From: Aquimarina agarivorans
GTDB lineage: Bacteria; Bacteroidota; Bacteroidia; Flavobacteriales; Flavobacteriaceae
Direction of reading: 5' to 3'
Assembly (NCBI RefSeq): GCF_000218485.1
Contig: NZ_AFPB01000036.1
Coordinates: 1 to 64,000, forward strand
Length of the DNA: 64,000 nt
Part shown: positions 8,840 through 17,198 of the stretch, piece after piece
Layout: every line of letters starts with the position of its first letter
How positions within the stretch are numbered: the first letter of the stretch is position 1
Position numbers and translations under genes: made by a program
The notes under the pieces: generated by a model
Seen by the model: only the letters and a program-made list of their open reading frames with translations
What the model was told of the DNA's origin: nothing
Database searches by the model: none

Positions 8840-9796
8840 TTAATTGTTTTTCCATAAAGGCTCTTCTTGCCAATTTAAAAGGTTGCCCTTACCATCTGAG
8901 GGAATACCCATATACTTAATGGGTACGTTGGGATATTTATTAAACAAATCGTTTAATTTTTCTTTCAATCGATTGTTTGGATTTACTCTTGTAAGGAAAT
9001 ATTTGAGTAAGGATAAAAAATAGAACATCCTTTTATTATGGTTGTTAAAATCTGTACCCACCCAATCTCTAACAGGTTTTAAAAGTCTTGTAGGTTCTAC
9101 TGCCAAATCTTTGTTCCATAGTCGGGAGTGGTGTGCACAAATGTTTCTAACATAGGTAAGGGAATGCAGCCAAGATGTGAATACCGTAGTATGCAAATCA
9201 AACTGTTGTGCTATTCTTTTTTTATCGTCTTTATCTTTTAGCCCTCTGTATATATGTGATAATTCGCCAATGGTTAATAATTCAAAACACATCCACGAAG
9301 GCGGGTTTGAAGGTTTGTTATACTGGTCTGTATAATGTTTTATGAAAACCTCTGGTCGTCTTGCTGTTTTAGCTCTTGAAATGATGCTTTGAAAATCTGA
9401 AAAAGGGTCTACCAGATTGCCTATTTTATTGTAAAAAGGCTTGATAAAAAGTTGTTTATCGTCTTGCCAATGGCTGTTATTGTAGTGGGTAGCCATACAA
9501 TAAATAAATTGTGTACGTATGGCAACTTCTATACGCTCAATACAATCGAAAACCAACAGTCTAAGTTCTCGGTCAAATGAATAGGTGTCTATAATTTGTT
9601 TAAAGGAGGTATCGTCATCAAACCAATCTTTGGTTTGTTGATAGGGTAAAAAATAAGCACTTAGGCGGTAATAACTAATATTGGCTAAGTATGCCAATGC
9701 TTTAGCATCATCATCTACCGTTAAATTACGGTCTTTAAGTTGCTGTAATTGGTCTTGAAAAGACTTTGGCGGCTTGTTGTAAGTACGTTTACTCAT
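8840..9796 (-). CDS. AbiF/AbiD (Abi_2) family abortive-infection protein
   Basis: Predicted phage-defence effector. The N-terminal part has the family pattern (YYRLSAYFLPYQ, then FDRELRLLVFDCIERIEVAIR), and the C-terminal part has the HEPN-type Rx4-6H motif in RNICAHHSRLWN, typical of RNase-like abortive infection proteins. The length of 318 aa fits. It sits inside the type I restriction operon between hsdS and hsdR, a position seen for this family in other genomes, which suggests a back-up suicide response if restriction fails. A structured RNA with its own promoter directly precedes the start codon (see 9801-9934). RNase activity is inferred from the family and not shown. Confidence 0.88.
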   Translation of the reverse strand: MSKRTYNKPPKSFQDQLQQLKDRNLTVDDDAKALAYLANISYYRLSAYFLPYQQTKDWFDDDTSFKQIIDTYSFDRELRLLVFDCIERIEVAIRTQFIYCMATHYNNSHWQDDKQLFIKPFYNKIGNLVDPFSDFQSIISRAKTARRPEVFIKHYTDQYNKPSNPPSWMCFELLTIGELSHIYRGLKDKDDKKRIAQQFDLHTTVFTSWLHSLTYVRNICAHHSRLWNKDLAVEPTRLLKPVRDWVGTDFNNHNKRMFYFLSLLKYFLTRVNPNNRLKEKLNDLFNKYPNVPIKYMGIPSDGKGNLLNWQEEPLWKNN

Positions 9797-9800
9797 CCTA

Positions 9801-9934
9801 CCAAAGATTTATAAAAGAAAAGACCCCCCAAGTGTGCTACCTTAGTAAGCCTGGAGGGTGTATTATCTTTGGTTATGTAACTTTCTGAAAATAAGACACG
9901 TTTACTGTTCCTTAGGGAAGTAGAACGTGTACAG
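9801..9934 (-). ncRNA. structured RNA upstream of abiF (candidate abiF RNA)
   Basis: Read on the minus strand, three paired elements lie between a good promoter and the abiF start codon. Hairpin 1 has a 7-bp stem (9924-9930 with 9896-9902) and an inner 4-bp stem (9916-9919 with 9908-9911). A long element has an 8-bp perfect outer stem (9865-9872 with 9801-9808) and an 8-bp GC-rich inner stem (9852-9859 with 9823-9830, one G-U). The outer stem ends four bases before the ATG. Non-coding RNAs upstream of abiF genes have been described as a motif class; membership here is inferred from position and structure. It may act as a partner or antitoxin RNA, or as a translation switch. Confidence 0.6.
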
Positions 9935-9940
9935 TTAGTG

Positions 9941-9973
9941 CAAATGTACGAATAAGTTGGGTTAAACGCCAAA
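9941..9973 (-). promoter_or_regulatory. promoter for the abiF RNA and abiF
   Basis: On the minus strand, TTTG (9973-9970) is followed after 21 nt by TACATTTG (9948-9941), matching the Bacteroidota TTTG/TAnnTTTG pattern. Transcription would start near 9934 and run through the structured RNA into abiF. About 155 bases (9974-10130) separate it from hsdS and hold one 9-bp hairpin near 10023-10047 but no convincing gene. Confidence 0.6.
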
Positions 9974-10130
9974 CTTTTTAACAATTTTACGCTACTTATT
10001 AACAAAGCAACTGTTTGTAACGTGTTAAAAACAAGTGTTTTAACACCTTGTTTTAGCTCGTTGATTTGGGTTTTTCCTTTGTTGCTGTATGTTTTCTTAC
10101 TCGTACTCATTTCTACTATTTTACCTTTTT

Positions 10131-11477
10131 TTAGTTTGCTCCGTTATGGAGAACATTACTGCTATTTTGAGGTGAACTGTTCGGGATTTCCGAACGGTTG
10201 CCCATTATTTTATGGTTTAACTTCCCCAACACCGCTTCTGCTATCATAGCTTCTTTGTACTCTTTTATGAGTTCTATTTCCTTTTGGGCTTGGGTAATGG
10301 CTTTGTCTATTTTGGCGGTTTCAGTTTTAATGTGCGAAACGATTTGGACTTGTTCTTCTTTTGGGGGAAGAGACGTATAAATTGTTTTAAGATGATTAAT
10401 ATTGAATCTAAATACTTTTACACCAGTTGCATATATTTGTAAGGTTTTGGTAAATAATTTTGCTGAATAATACAAATACTTGTTATCAATATTTTGATGA
10501 TAAGGCTTTAAAGCAATCTGTTCACCTCCTAATAAGCCTATATCATTCCTATTGTAAAAAACAGAATGTCCTAAATCTTCGATAGTCTCCGATGTTGAAA
10601 CAACTATAACATCTCCAAATTTTATTGTTTGAGTGGACTTGTAAAATTCTTCATTTACATAAAAATAATAATTTTCATCAATCTCATCAACTTTATAAGT
10701 TTTACCATATTGTAGAGCTACATATTTTCCATTATTTAACAGTTCATCCTTTTTAAAAGTTGAATTACCCCTAACAAAATGGCATAAGCCAACTAATTTA
10801 ATAACCTCCCAATGCTCTGGAATATTGCCTAACCAATCAATACCACTATTTTTTAATGTTACATTTGGGTTAATACCTTTTGTAACTGCTTTGTTAATAA
10901 CCGCCTGTCGTTGTTCTTTTAACAAAGCAATAAAGGTTTGCTTCTTTTTAATGAAGTGTTTTATTTTTTTGGATTGACTGTCTAAATGGTTAGCTATGGT
11001 AATTTGTTCTTCAATAGGTGGGCAAGGTACTTTTATGTATTTCATATCAAAATACTTTGTACTCCACATATCATCTACAATTCCTTTTCCGAATTTGTAA
11101 AACTCTTCTTGAAATAAAACATTTGTAAACAAATAATTTGTATACCTGTTTTCGTATTTATCATTAGGCTTTAAAACAGTATTTATTAAAGAAACAGAGC
11201 CTTCGTATTTAGACATACCTCCACTTCCTTTTCTGTCACTTCTACTGTTAATAACAAAATCATTTAAGCAAACTTTTTTTCTACTATCACCATTGTTGGT
11301 TTTAGCAATAGTATCCAATTGCGGAACAATACCTTTCATAGTTACAGACAAAGGAGCAAAATCTTTATCGCTTACTTTTTCAGTTCTTTCAACAAAAACA
11401 CTTCCTATCCTAAAACTTTCCCAGTGCTTTGGAAGATTTTTAGTTAAAATTGATATATAATTATTTTCAACAACCAT
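10131..11477 (-). CDS. hsdS: type I restriction-modification, S (specificity) subunit
   Basis: Recognises the split DNA target for the HsdM/HsdR complex. It has two target-recognition domains in tandem, each ending in a conserved helical spacer: PPIEEQITIANHLDSQSKKI (about residues 151-170) and PPKEEQVQIVSHIKTETAKI (about 370-390). The start of the second domain is marked by DWLGNIPEHWE. The two halves show the usual circular-permutation symmetry of HsdS. The start lies two bases after the hsdM stop, so the genes are translationally coupled. The C-terminal 25 residues after the helix are low-complexity. The recognition sequence cannot be read from the protein. Confidence 0.93.
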   Translation of the reverse strand: MVVENNYISILTKNLPKHWESFRIGSVFVERTEKVSDKDFAPLSVTMKGIVPQLDTIAKTNNGDSRKKVCLNDFVINSRSDRKGSGGMSKYEGSVSLINTVLKPNDKYENRYTNYLFTNVLFQEEFYKFGKGIVDDMWSTKYFDMKYIKVPCPPIEEQITIANHLDSQSKKIKHFIKKKQTFIALLKEQRQAVINKAVTKGINPNVTLKNSGIDWLGNIPEHWEVIKLVGLCHFVRGNSTFKKDELLNNGKYVALQYGKTYKVDEIDENYYFYVNEEFYKSTQTIKFGDVIVVSTSETIEDLGHSVFYNRNDIGLLGGEQIALKPYHQNIDNKYLYYSAKLFTKTLQIYATGVKVFRFNINHLKTIYTSLPPKEEQVQIVSHIKTETAKIDKAITQAQKEIELIKEYKEAMIAEAVLGKLNHKIMGNRSEIPNSSPQNSSNVLHNGAN

Positions 11478-11479
11478 AT

Positions 11480-13249
11480 TTATGCTTCTACAATTTCTTT
11501 TAATAGGTGTTCTGTTTCTTCTTCAATCTTAAAAATATCGGCAGATATTTTTTCTAAAGCTCTTGGGGCTTTGTGTTTGTAGAAGTATTTAGCAAAGTTT
11601 ATTTCGTAACCTATTTTGGTTTCTTTGGGGTTGTACCAAGCATCTCCTGCAAATGGGAGTACTTCTTTTTCAAAAAAGGCATCTATATCTTCTTTTAAAG
11701 GGATATTTTCTTTGTCTTTCAGTGCTGTGTCGCTTTTAGGTTTTCCTTTTTTATCGGTAATGATTTTTCCATTTTCATCACGCTGTGGGCGGTGTACGGT
11801 TATTTGGCTGTAACCAAAATCTTCATTATCGAGAATGATGCTGTTTTCATTGTTTTCAAAGTTTAAAAACAAATCAGTGATAGCTCTAATATGGTCTTTG
11901 GTAAACTCTACACGTTTTTTACCTAAAGGCTTTCGCATTTTGCTGTAAAATTGCTCGGTAGTAACGCTTATTAATTGCAGTTTGCCTTTACGGTTGTCGT
12001 CCTTCTTATTATTTAAGATAAAAATGTAAGTGGGTATGCCAGTGTTATAGAATAAGTCATTAGGCAAAGCAATTATGGCTTCTAACAGATCATTTTCTAA
12101 AAGGTATTTACGTATTTCGGTTTCTCCTTGGCCTGCATCTCCTGTAAATAAAGCCGAACCGTTGTGAATGGTTGCAGCTTTACTACCTAATGGACTGTTC
12201 TTTTTTAGTTTAGAAACAATGTTCATTACAAACAATAATTGTCCATCATTGATTCTTGGTACACCTATCGTAAAACGTGGGTCTATGATTTCTTTTTTAT
12301 CAAGAATAGCATCTTTATCTACTTTCCAAGTTTTCCCATACGGTGGGTTACTTATCATAAAATCAAACTGTAAGTTTGGAAAACCATCTTTACTTAATGT
12401 AGAACCAAAAGCAATTTTCTCGGGGTCTTCATCTTTAATGAGCATATCAGCTTTACAAATAGCATAGGTTTCAGGATTTACCTCTTGACCATATAAATGA
12501 AAAGTTGCTTTAGGATTCAATTTTTTAGCGAAATGCTCTGCTTCTGTAAGCATACCACCAGAACCACAAGCAGGGTCGTATATTAAATAGGTTCCGTCTT
12601 TAATTTTACCTTTTAAAGGTTCAAAAATTAAATGAGTCATTAATTTAATAATCTCTCTTGGTGTAAAGTGTTCCCCTGCTTCTTCATTGTTTTCTTCATT
12701 GAACTTTCGTATCAATTCTTCAAAAACATAGCCCATTCCTAAATTGGTTAAGCCTTCCATAACTAAACTACCATCTTTATCAGTAACAGGGTTTGGGCTT
12801 ACATTTATGGTACTGGAACAAAACTTTTCAATTAATGGAAATGTAATATTTCCTTCTTCTAATGTTTCTAATTGATTGCGGAGTTTAAATTTGCTTATGA
12901 TGTCTTGTACATTACTGCTAAAGCCATCTAAATACGTTTCTAAATTCTGGCGGATGTTACCTGGTTCATTTAATAGTCTTTTAAACGTGTAGTTTGAGGT
13001 ATTATAAAACACATAACCGCTGGTTTTACGAAGTTGAGGAGATTGGTTGTCAATCTTCATTTCGTTTAACTTTTCGTGCATTTCTAAGACCTTATCTTTA
13101 GTAGGTTCCAAAATGGCATCCAATCTTCTTAATACTGTAAAAGGTAAAATAATATCTCTGTATTTACCTCTTGTATATACATCACGTAATACATCGTCTG
13201 CAATACTCCAGATAAAATTTACAATAGCGTTATGTTGTGTTTGGTTCAT
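11480..13249 (-). CDS. hsdM: type I restriction-modification, M (DNA adenine methylase) subunit
   Basis: N6-adenine methyltransferase of the type I complex. It has an N-terminal helical HsdM domain (about residues 5-150), then a SAM-binding motif in YDPACGSGGML (about 225) and the catalytic NPPY in ISNPPYGKTW (about 304). The sequence FTPREIIKLM precedes motif I, as is usual. The length of 589 aa is normal. It is the first gene of the minus-strand island, and the 338 bases upstream (to 13588) separate it divergently from the VWA-like gene. It appears intact, so the module should be functional. Confidence 0.95.
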   Translation of the reverse strand: MNQTQHNAIVNFIWSIADDVLRDVYTRGKYRDIILPFTVLRRLDAILEPTKDKVLEMHEKLNEMKIDNQSPQLRKTSGYVFYNTSNYTFKRLLNEPGNIRQNLETYLDGFSSNVQDIISKFKLRNQLETLEEGNITFPLIEKFCSSTINVSPNPVTDKDGSLVMEGLTNLGMGYVFEELIRKFNEENNEEAGEHFTPREIIKLMTHLIFEPLKGKIKDGTYLIYDPACGSGGMLTEAEHFAKKLNPKATFHLYGQEVNPETYAICKADMLIKDEDPEKIAFGSTLSKDGFPNLQFDFMISNPPYGKTWKVDKDAILDKKEIIDPRFTIGVPRINDGQLLFVMNIVSKLKKNSPLGSKAATIHNGSALFTGDAGQGETEIRKYLLENDLLEAIIALPNDLFYNTGIPTYIFILNNKKDDNRKGKLQLISVTTEQFYSKMRKPLGKKRVEFTKDHIRAITDLFLNFENNENSIILDNEDFGYSQITVHRPQRDENGKIITDKKGKPKSDTALKDKENIPLKEDIDAFFEKEVLPFAGDAWYNPKETKIGYEINFAKYFYKHKAPRALEKISADIFKIEEETEHLLKEIVEA

Positions 13250-13392
13250 TCTAAAACTTTATTCGATAATTTAACTTTTTTTGCAATCTATATAACTTCT
13301 AATGCTTAGTCATTATTTTTTTACTGAATACCATCCACTACGATGAGTGAAGACAGTTTGCTGTTTTCAATTTTAAAAAATTATTATCCATT

Positions 13393-13437
13393 TTACAAAT
13401 GAACTAAATAATCATTTACGATTTAGTTCATTTGTAA
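13393..13437. repeat. 17-bp perfect inverted repeat in the hsdM/VWA-like gene spacer
   Basis: Arms 13393-13409 and 13421-13437 are perfectly complementary (starting TTACAAATGAAC) around an 11-base loop. It lies between two divergently transcribed genes, so it is not placed as a terminator for either. It could be an operator, or an end of the inserted restriction island. The rest of 13250-13587 has no gene; a 14-codon ORF begins near 13521 and is not credible. Confidence 0.65.
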
Positions 13438-13587
13438 TTAGCATTGTTAAAACTCATAAAAGGTTTGCTAAAAATAAACTATAAATGTAAAGCAGTAGAC
13501 GTAATTCTAAAATTTATTAAATGCGTACCGAACTACAAAATCAAGCTATAAAATTTAAATCTTAACGAATTACTTTTATAGCAATAC

Positions 13588-14601
13588 GTGAGCAGCTCTA
13601 AAATAAATAAAGTTCAAACCCCTACATTCAATTATAACTATTTGTTATTTGATAGTGTCTTTGCATTTAATGATTTCACAGATAAAGAAATTCTTCAGCT
13701 ATCAAATAATAACGAGAATCGTTGGAATAATGTAAAAATTGGTACAGAAAGTAAATTAAAACAAAATACCGATTGGTACGGAACCCCAACTCCAAAAAGC
13801 ATAGAGGAGCTTAATGAACATCGTACCTATTTAGGAATGCCTTTAGTTAAAAAAATTCAACCTAAAATTAAAGACAAACTAGCCAAATATTTAGAGCATT
13901 TAGAAAATAATGTACTTCCCAAACCAAAAATGGCTTATAACGATAGAGGCTTAGGAGTGTTTTCATTTGACAGGGCTGCAAAGGGACTCTTCAAAAGTTT
14001 TCAGGTAAACATGCAAACTCCAGTAAATACTACTGTAAGTCAGCTAAACATTGAACTTCAAAATCATCAGATTCAAACTTCTGTTAAAAGTGCTTATGCC
14101 TATTTTGAAAATAAGTTAATGTCTTATCCTTCCATACAGCTTTATATTATGGCTGGTGCTAATGCAGGCGTTAAAGGTGATTCGCTTTTGTATGTCGGTT
14201 TAGCCTGCGCCGAACTGGTGGAGTTTTTAGAATTGCGAGGGGTGTCTGTAGAAGTAAACGTAATGCTGGGGACTTCTTTTGACAACCAAGTCAGCATGGC
14301 GAGTATTAGAGTAAAACGCTTTCAGGATAAGTTGGATAAAAATCAACTACTACTATTAAGCAGCGATCCCAGGTATTTTAGGTATCGTGGATTTAAAAGT
14401 TTAATAGCACTAAGTAATTATTTTGAACTTTCTATTCCTGCGGGTTTAGGTTCTATAACTACCAGTATGGGCGATACTTTTGTACAGGCTACCAATCCAA
14501 AAGGATTTGTTTTTGAGCAAAGTTACGCTATGGATGCAGCGGTAAAAGAGGTTTCAAATATCATCACTAACTATAAAAAACGATTAGTGGCAAATGGATA
14601 A
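13588..14601 (+). CDS. VWA-like fold protein, probable AAA ATPase partner
   Basis: This 337-residue protein starts at GTG 13588 (the frame is closed by a stop just upstream). The middle (about residues 180-235) has a beta-alpha-beta pattern, IQLYIMAGANAG, then a helix LLYVGLACAELVEFLELRG, then VSVEVNVML. This resembles the first half of a von Willebrand A domain as found in MoxR-partner and phage proteins. The metal-binding DxSxS motif is replaced by AGANAG, so no MIDAS site is visible. MoxR-type ATPases usually lie beside such proteins, and one lies at 4891-5841 with the restriction island in between. Role inferred: assembly or activation of a complex with the ATPase. The fold assignment is by eye. 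Confidence 0.5.
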   Translation: MSSSKINKVQTPTFNYNYLLFDSVFAFNDFTDKEILQLSNNNENRWNNVKIGTESKLKQNTDWYGTPTPKSIEELNEHRTYLGMPLVKKIQPKIKDKLAKYLEHLENNVLPKPKMAYNDRGLGVFSFDRAAKGLFKSFQVNMQTPVNTTVSQLNIELQNHQIQTSVKSAYAYFENKLMSYPSIQLYIMAGANAGVKGDSLLYVGLACAELVEFLELRGVSVEVNVMLGTSFDNQVSMASIRVKRFQDKLDKNQLLLLSSDPRYFRYRGFKSLIALSNYFELSIPAGLGSITTSMGDTFVQATNPKGFVFEQSYAMDAAVKEVSNIITNYKKRLVANG

Positions 14602-14920
14602 AATAATACTTCAGCAAAGCGTCATTCACAAAATTATGAATCGTGGAATTATAATTAATAAAGAAAACGAAAAAACCTGTCGGGATTTTCAAATTATGAT
14701 TTCAGAAAAATTTCGAAATACGCTTATTCTAAGGTGGACATGTATTGATATTTCTAATGCGGATAACCCTATTCAACGCTACCACTATGAATGTTTTAAA
14801 ACCGATGGAACGCCGCAACTATGTTCTATATACTACACAAATCAAGAAGAAGCCAATGAATTTATATGGAGCTTACAACCCTTATATCATCAAAAATACG
14901 CCATTGACCATAAACTATAG
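14594..14920 (+). CDS. hypothetical protein, 108 aa
   Basis: It overlaps the VWA-like gene by eight bases, typical of translational coupling. It is a small soluble alpha/beta protein without a signal or membrane segment, and no family is recognised. Being coupled to the VWA-like gene, it may act in the same complex. A second ORF in another frame (14745-14969) is a shadow. Confidence 0.6.
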   Translation: MDKIILQQSVIHKIMNRGIIINKENEKTCRDFQIMISEKFRNTLILRWTCIDISNADNPIQRYHYECFKTDGTPQLCSIYYTNQEEANEFIWSLQPLYHQKYAIDHKL

Positions 14921-14923
14921 AAA

Positions 14924-15238
14924 ATGTACAAAACCAAAGCTATTACCAAAAAAGAATTGCAAGCAGTAAGCATTAAAAATCAAGAGGAGATTACAGAATT
15001 AACAGGTTGTAAACTAGACCTTTTTAATGCTTGGGGACTCATTAAATCTACTTCGAAAAATTTTACTGTAGCAGATTTAAAGGCACAGGAAGCAGATGCA
15101 CTACTGTATGAAATTGTAAATCCTGGCAAAAAGAAAAAGACGAAACCGAATTCTAATAGCGAACTGATACGTCTTCAGGAAAAAGAACGTGCCAGAGCCT
15201 TAGAGCTACTAGAACTAGAATTATTAATCGCTGCATAA
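14924..15238 (+). CDS. hypothetical protein, 104 aa
   Basis: It starts three bases after the previous stop. The N-terminal half is mixed alpha/beta, then there is a basic hinge (GKKKKTKP near residue 67), then a charged helix ending in a run of Glu/Leu (ALELLELELLIAA). No membrane segment or known motif is seen. It is co-directional and tightly spaced with its neighbours. Confidence 0.6.
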   Translation: MYKTKAITKKELQAVSIKNQEEITELTGCKLDLFNAWGLIKSTSKNFTVADLKAQEADALLYEIVNPGKKKKTKPNSNSELIRLQEKERARALELLELELLIAA

Positions 15239-15249
15239 AAACAGAACCT

Positions 15250-15840
15250 ATGACCATTAAACAATTACAAGCACTGGATATGAGTAAGGTGCAACCTGAA
15301 CCTTTAAAAGTTGCAGTTACCGATATCCTAGGAGATTATGACAAGGCAAGTAGCAAAAGTGATTTTGAGGAAATAGCCAAAGAGAATATCGAGAAAGTAT
15401 TTCTTTTAGTAGAGCGGCTTGCTCCTAAAGCGATCAAAGATAATACTGCACCAAAAGTAAAAAAGAAAGAAAAAAAAGAACTCAAAACCTCAAAGCCTAA
15501 GAAAGCATCGGTAAAAAAAGAGCTGGGTATGCTCAATGAAGACATTAAAAAGTGTCGGGTTAAAATCAGAAAGTTCAATGAAGAAAAACGAAAAAATGAA
15601 CCTAAGAAACCCAAGGTGATGCGCCACACTAAAATCAAGAATCACTTCATATCTATAGCCAATTTAATCCCACCAGCACAAAAGGATAATGTGAAAATGC
15701 AAAAGGAAGCTGAAAAGATTCTTTTGCGTGCGCACCGCGGTATTATGAATACCTACGGAATCAATTTTGTTCGAGCTGAAGCAGGCGAGAAAGCCATCAA
15801 AGAAAAGTATGATAAAATGGAACAAAGAGCCACTAAATAA
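15250..15840 (+). CDS. Lys-rich hypothetical protein, 196 aa
   Basis: Very basic protein. A short helical N-terminal domain (1-60) is followed by a Lys-rich linker (about 65-90) and a basic helical region (95-190). The linker and overall charge suggest nucleic-acid or membrane-surface binding. Similar small domains beginning TIKQLQAL occur in phage-encoded proteins, but I cannot name the family. It follows the preceding gene by 11 bases in the same operon. Confidence 0.55.
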   Translation: MTIKQLQALDMSKVQPEPLKVAVTDILGDYDKASSKSDFEEIAKENIEKVFLLVERLAPKAIKDNTAPKVKKKEKKELKTSKPKKASVKKELGMLNEDIKKCRVKIRKFNEEKRKNEPKKPKVMRHTKIKNHFISIANLIPPAQKDNVKMQKEAEKILLRAHRGIMNTYGINFVRAEAGEKAIKEKYDKMEQRATK

Positions 15841-15852
15841 CTTCAAGTAAAC

Positions 15853-16098
15853 ATGAATAAAAAAGTATTAATAATTACAGGAGCTGGACTCGCTATAGGT
15901 TTTGCTGAAGCACTTATTTACTATAATCTTGGTAAGAATTCAAAAAATGAAAAGTTTAAGCTTCAAATGCCTAAAGGCGCAGAACTTTTAAAAACAGCAG
16001 GAATTATTGTAGCTACCTCACTGGCTACCGCAGCACTTTCTAATATTTTAGAAAACGCTATAACAGATACTTCTGAACTTAAACCAGCAATTGCATAG
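15853..16098 (+). CDS. small membrane protein, 81 aa
   Basis: Two hydrophobic segments (residues 4-25, starting KVLIITGAGLAIGF, and about 45-67, GIIVATSLATAALSNIL), separated by a charged loop. The Gly/Ala-rich N-terminal segment is of the same type as in many other small proteins of this element. It could sit in the host membrane or in a virion membrane. No family is recognised. Confidence 0.6.
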   Translation: MNKKVLIITGAGLAIGFAEALIYYNLGKNSKNEKFKLQMPKGAELLKTAGIIVATSLATAALSNILENAITDTSELKPAIA

Positions 16099-16101
16099 AC
16101 T

Positions 16102-16569
16102 ATGAAAAAAATAGAACACCAAATATTTCTAAAGAATAATAAACTCGATAAAAAGCTATTGTTACAACCTATTCAGGAGAAGATCATCATCTTTGATAGA
16201 ATGCATCAAATGTTGGATACCATTTCCGAATGTGAAAAGGGGGATTTATTAGAACAGCTTGAAACCCTCGATTTTGAAATTCTCGAAGATATTGATGAAG
16301 AGTATGCCGATAAATTGGAGTATAACGAAATTATTGAGGAATTGGAATCTCCTCCAATTCAGGAAAAGGAAAAAATACACTTACCAAAATCTAAAGACGA
16401 ATCCATACTAAGCGAACTTGTCAAAATGGGGCGTGTTAAAGATATTGGACGCTCTACTTTTAAAGACTTGGGAATAAAAACACACTTAGGTTGGCAAACA
16501 ATTATAGGAAAATATATTGTGACTAGGACTAGTGTTTTTAGGTATCGGTATAGTATTGAACAACTTTAA
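16102..16569 (+). CDS. acidic hypothetical protein, 155 aa
   Basis: The acidic helical N-terminal two-thirds includes ILEDIDEEYADKLEYNE, and a short mixed C-terminal domain (about 118-155) looks compact and basic. It is the last gene before a strong terminator, so it closes the 13588-16569 operon. No motif is recognised. Confidence 0.6.
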   Translation: MKKIEHQIFLKNNKLDKKLLLQPIQEKIIIFDRMHQMLDTISECEKGDLLEQLETLDFEILEDIDEEYADKLEYNEIIEELESPPIQEKEKIHLPKSKDESILSELVKMGRVKDIGRSTFKDLGIKTHLGWQTIIGKYIVTRTSVFRYRYSIEQL

Positions 16570-16616
16570 AAACATTTGACAGTAAGCTACTTGTCTTGCG
16601 ATTAATGAACATCATT

Positions 16617-16650
16617 AAAAACACCATTTTATAATTTTAATGGTGTTTTT
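16617..16650 (+). terminator. terminator after the 13588-16569 operon
   Basis: A twelve-base-pair perfect stem (16617-16628 with 16639-16650) ends in a T-rich right arm (GGTGTTTTTAT). It separates the first operon of the element from the next one starting at 16743. Confidence 0.75.
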
Positions 16651-16742
16651 ATAAAAAATAGAAACGGACTGTAAAAGAATTGAAAAACTTCTGAAAAGTA
16701 GTTTTCGGTAATTTGGCTATAAAATAATTTAGCGAGTTACTA

Positions 16743-17195
16743 ATGAAGACAGCAGCATATAATTATACTGATTTGCAAGAACGAATTGATGTTCTTATCG
16801 GCACGTTCGGACTGAGTAAAACTATTGAAGTGATTACCAGTTTGACTAACAATACTGAACTTATAACAAAGGACAATGAAAAAATGAAACTACTTCTTGT
16901 TTTTTTAATCTCTCAAAGTATTCAAGTATTCGACCTTAAAGAAGCTAATTATTTTACTAGCACGGTTCAGGAATATCGTGAAGCCCGTATGTCATGCTAT
17001 TATTTACTGAAAAAATACACGGGGAGTAGTTATGCTAAAATTGGGGAAGATTTTAAACAGTCTAAACGTGCGGTAATGTATAATTATAATAAGTGCGATG
17101 AAATTCTATCTATCCCACAATTCTACAAACAATTTATAGAAAAATTCAAAACCTTGGAAAACAATTTTATCAATTTCATAGCAAAATTGAACTAG
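16743..17195 (+). CDS. DnaA domain IV-like DNA-binding protein
   Basis: The C-terminal half carries a helix-turn-helix pattern like DnaA domain IV (EYREARMSCYYLLKKYTG, then SYAKIGEDFKQSKRAVMY), where DnaA has the R..A.YL......S...IG..F..RDH.TV motif. The 150-residue protein has no AAA+ domain, so it is not a replication initiator ATPase on its own. It could bind an origin, recruit host DnaA or regulate transcription. It starts a new operon after the terminator, four bases ahead of the 320-aa gene. The family link is by eye. Confidence 0.55.
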   Translation: MKTAAYNYTDLQERIDVLIGTFGLSKTIEVITSLTNNTELITKDNEKMKLLLVFLISQSIQVFDLKEANYFTSTVQEYREARMSCYYLLKKYTGSSYAKIGEDFKQSKRAVMYNYNKCDEILSIPQFYKQFIEKFKTLENNFINFIAKLN

Positions 17196-17198
17196 CCT

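Noticed and set aside
9793..10110. 105-aa minus-strand ORF between hsdS and abiF
   Set aside because: It overlaps a clear promoter and paired RNA elements, shows no domain, and its codons reflect the structured RNA. I interpret the stretch as RNA and leader.
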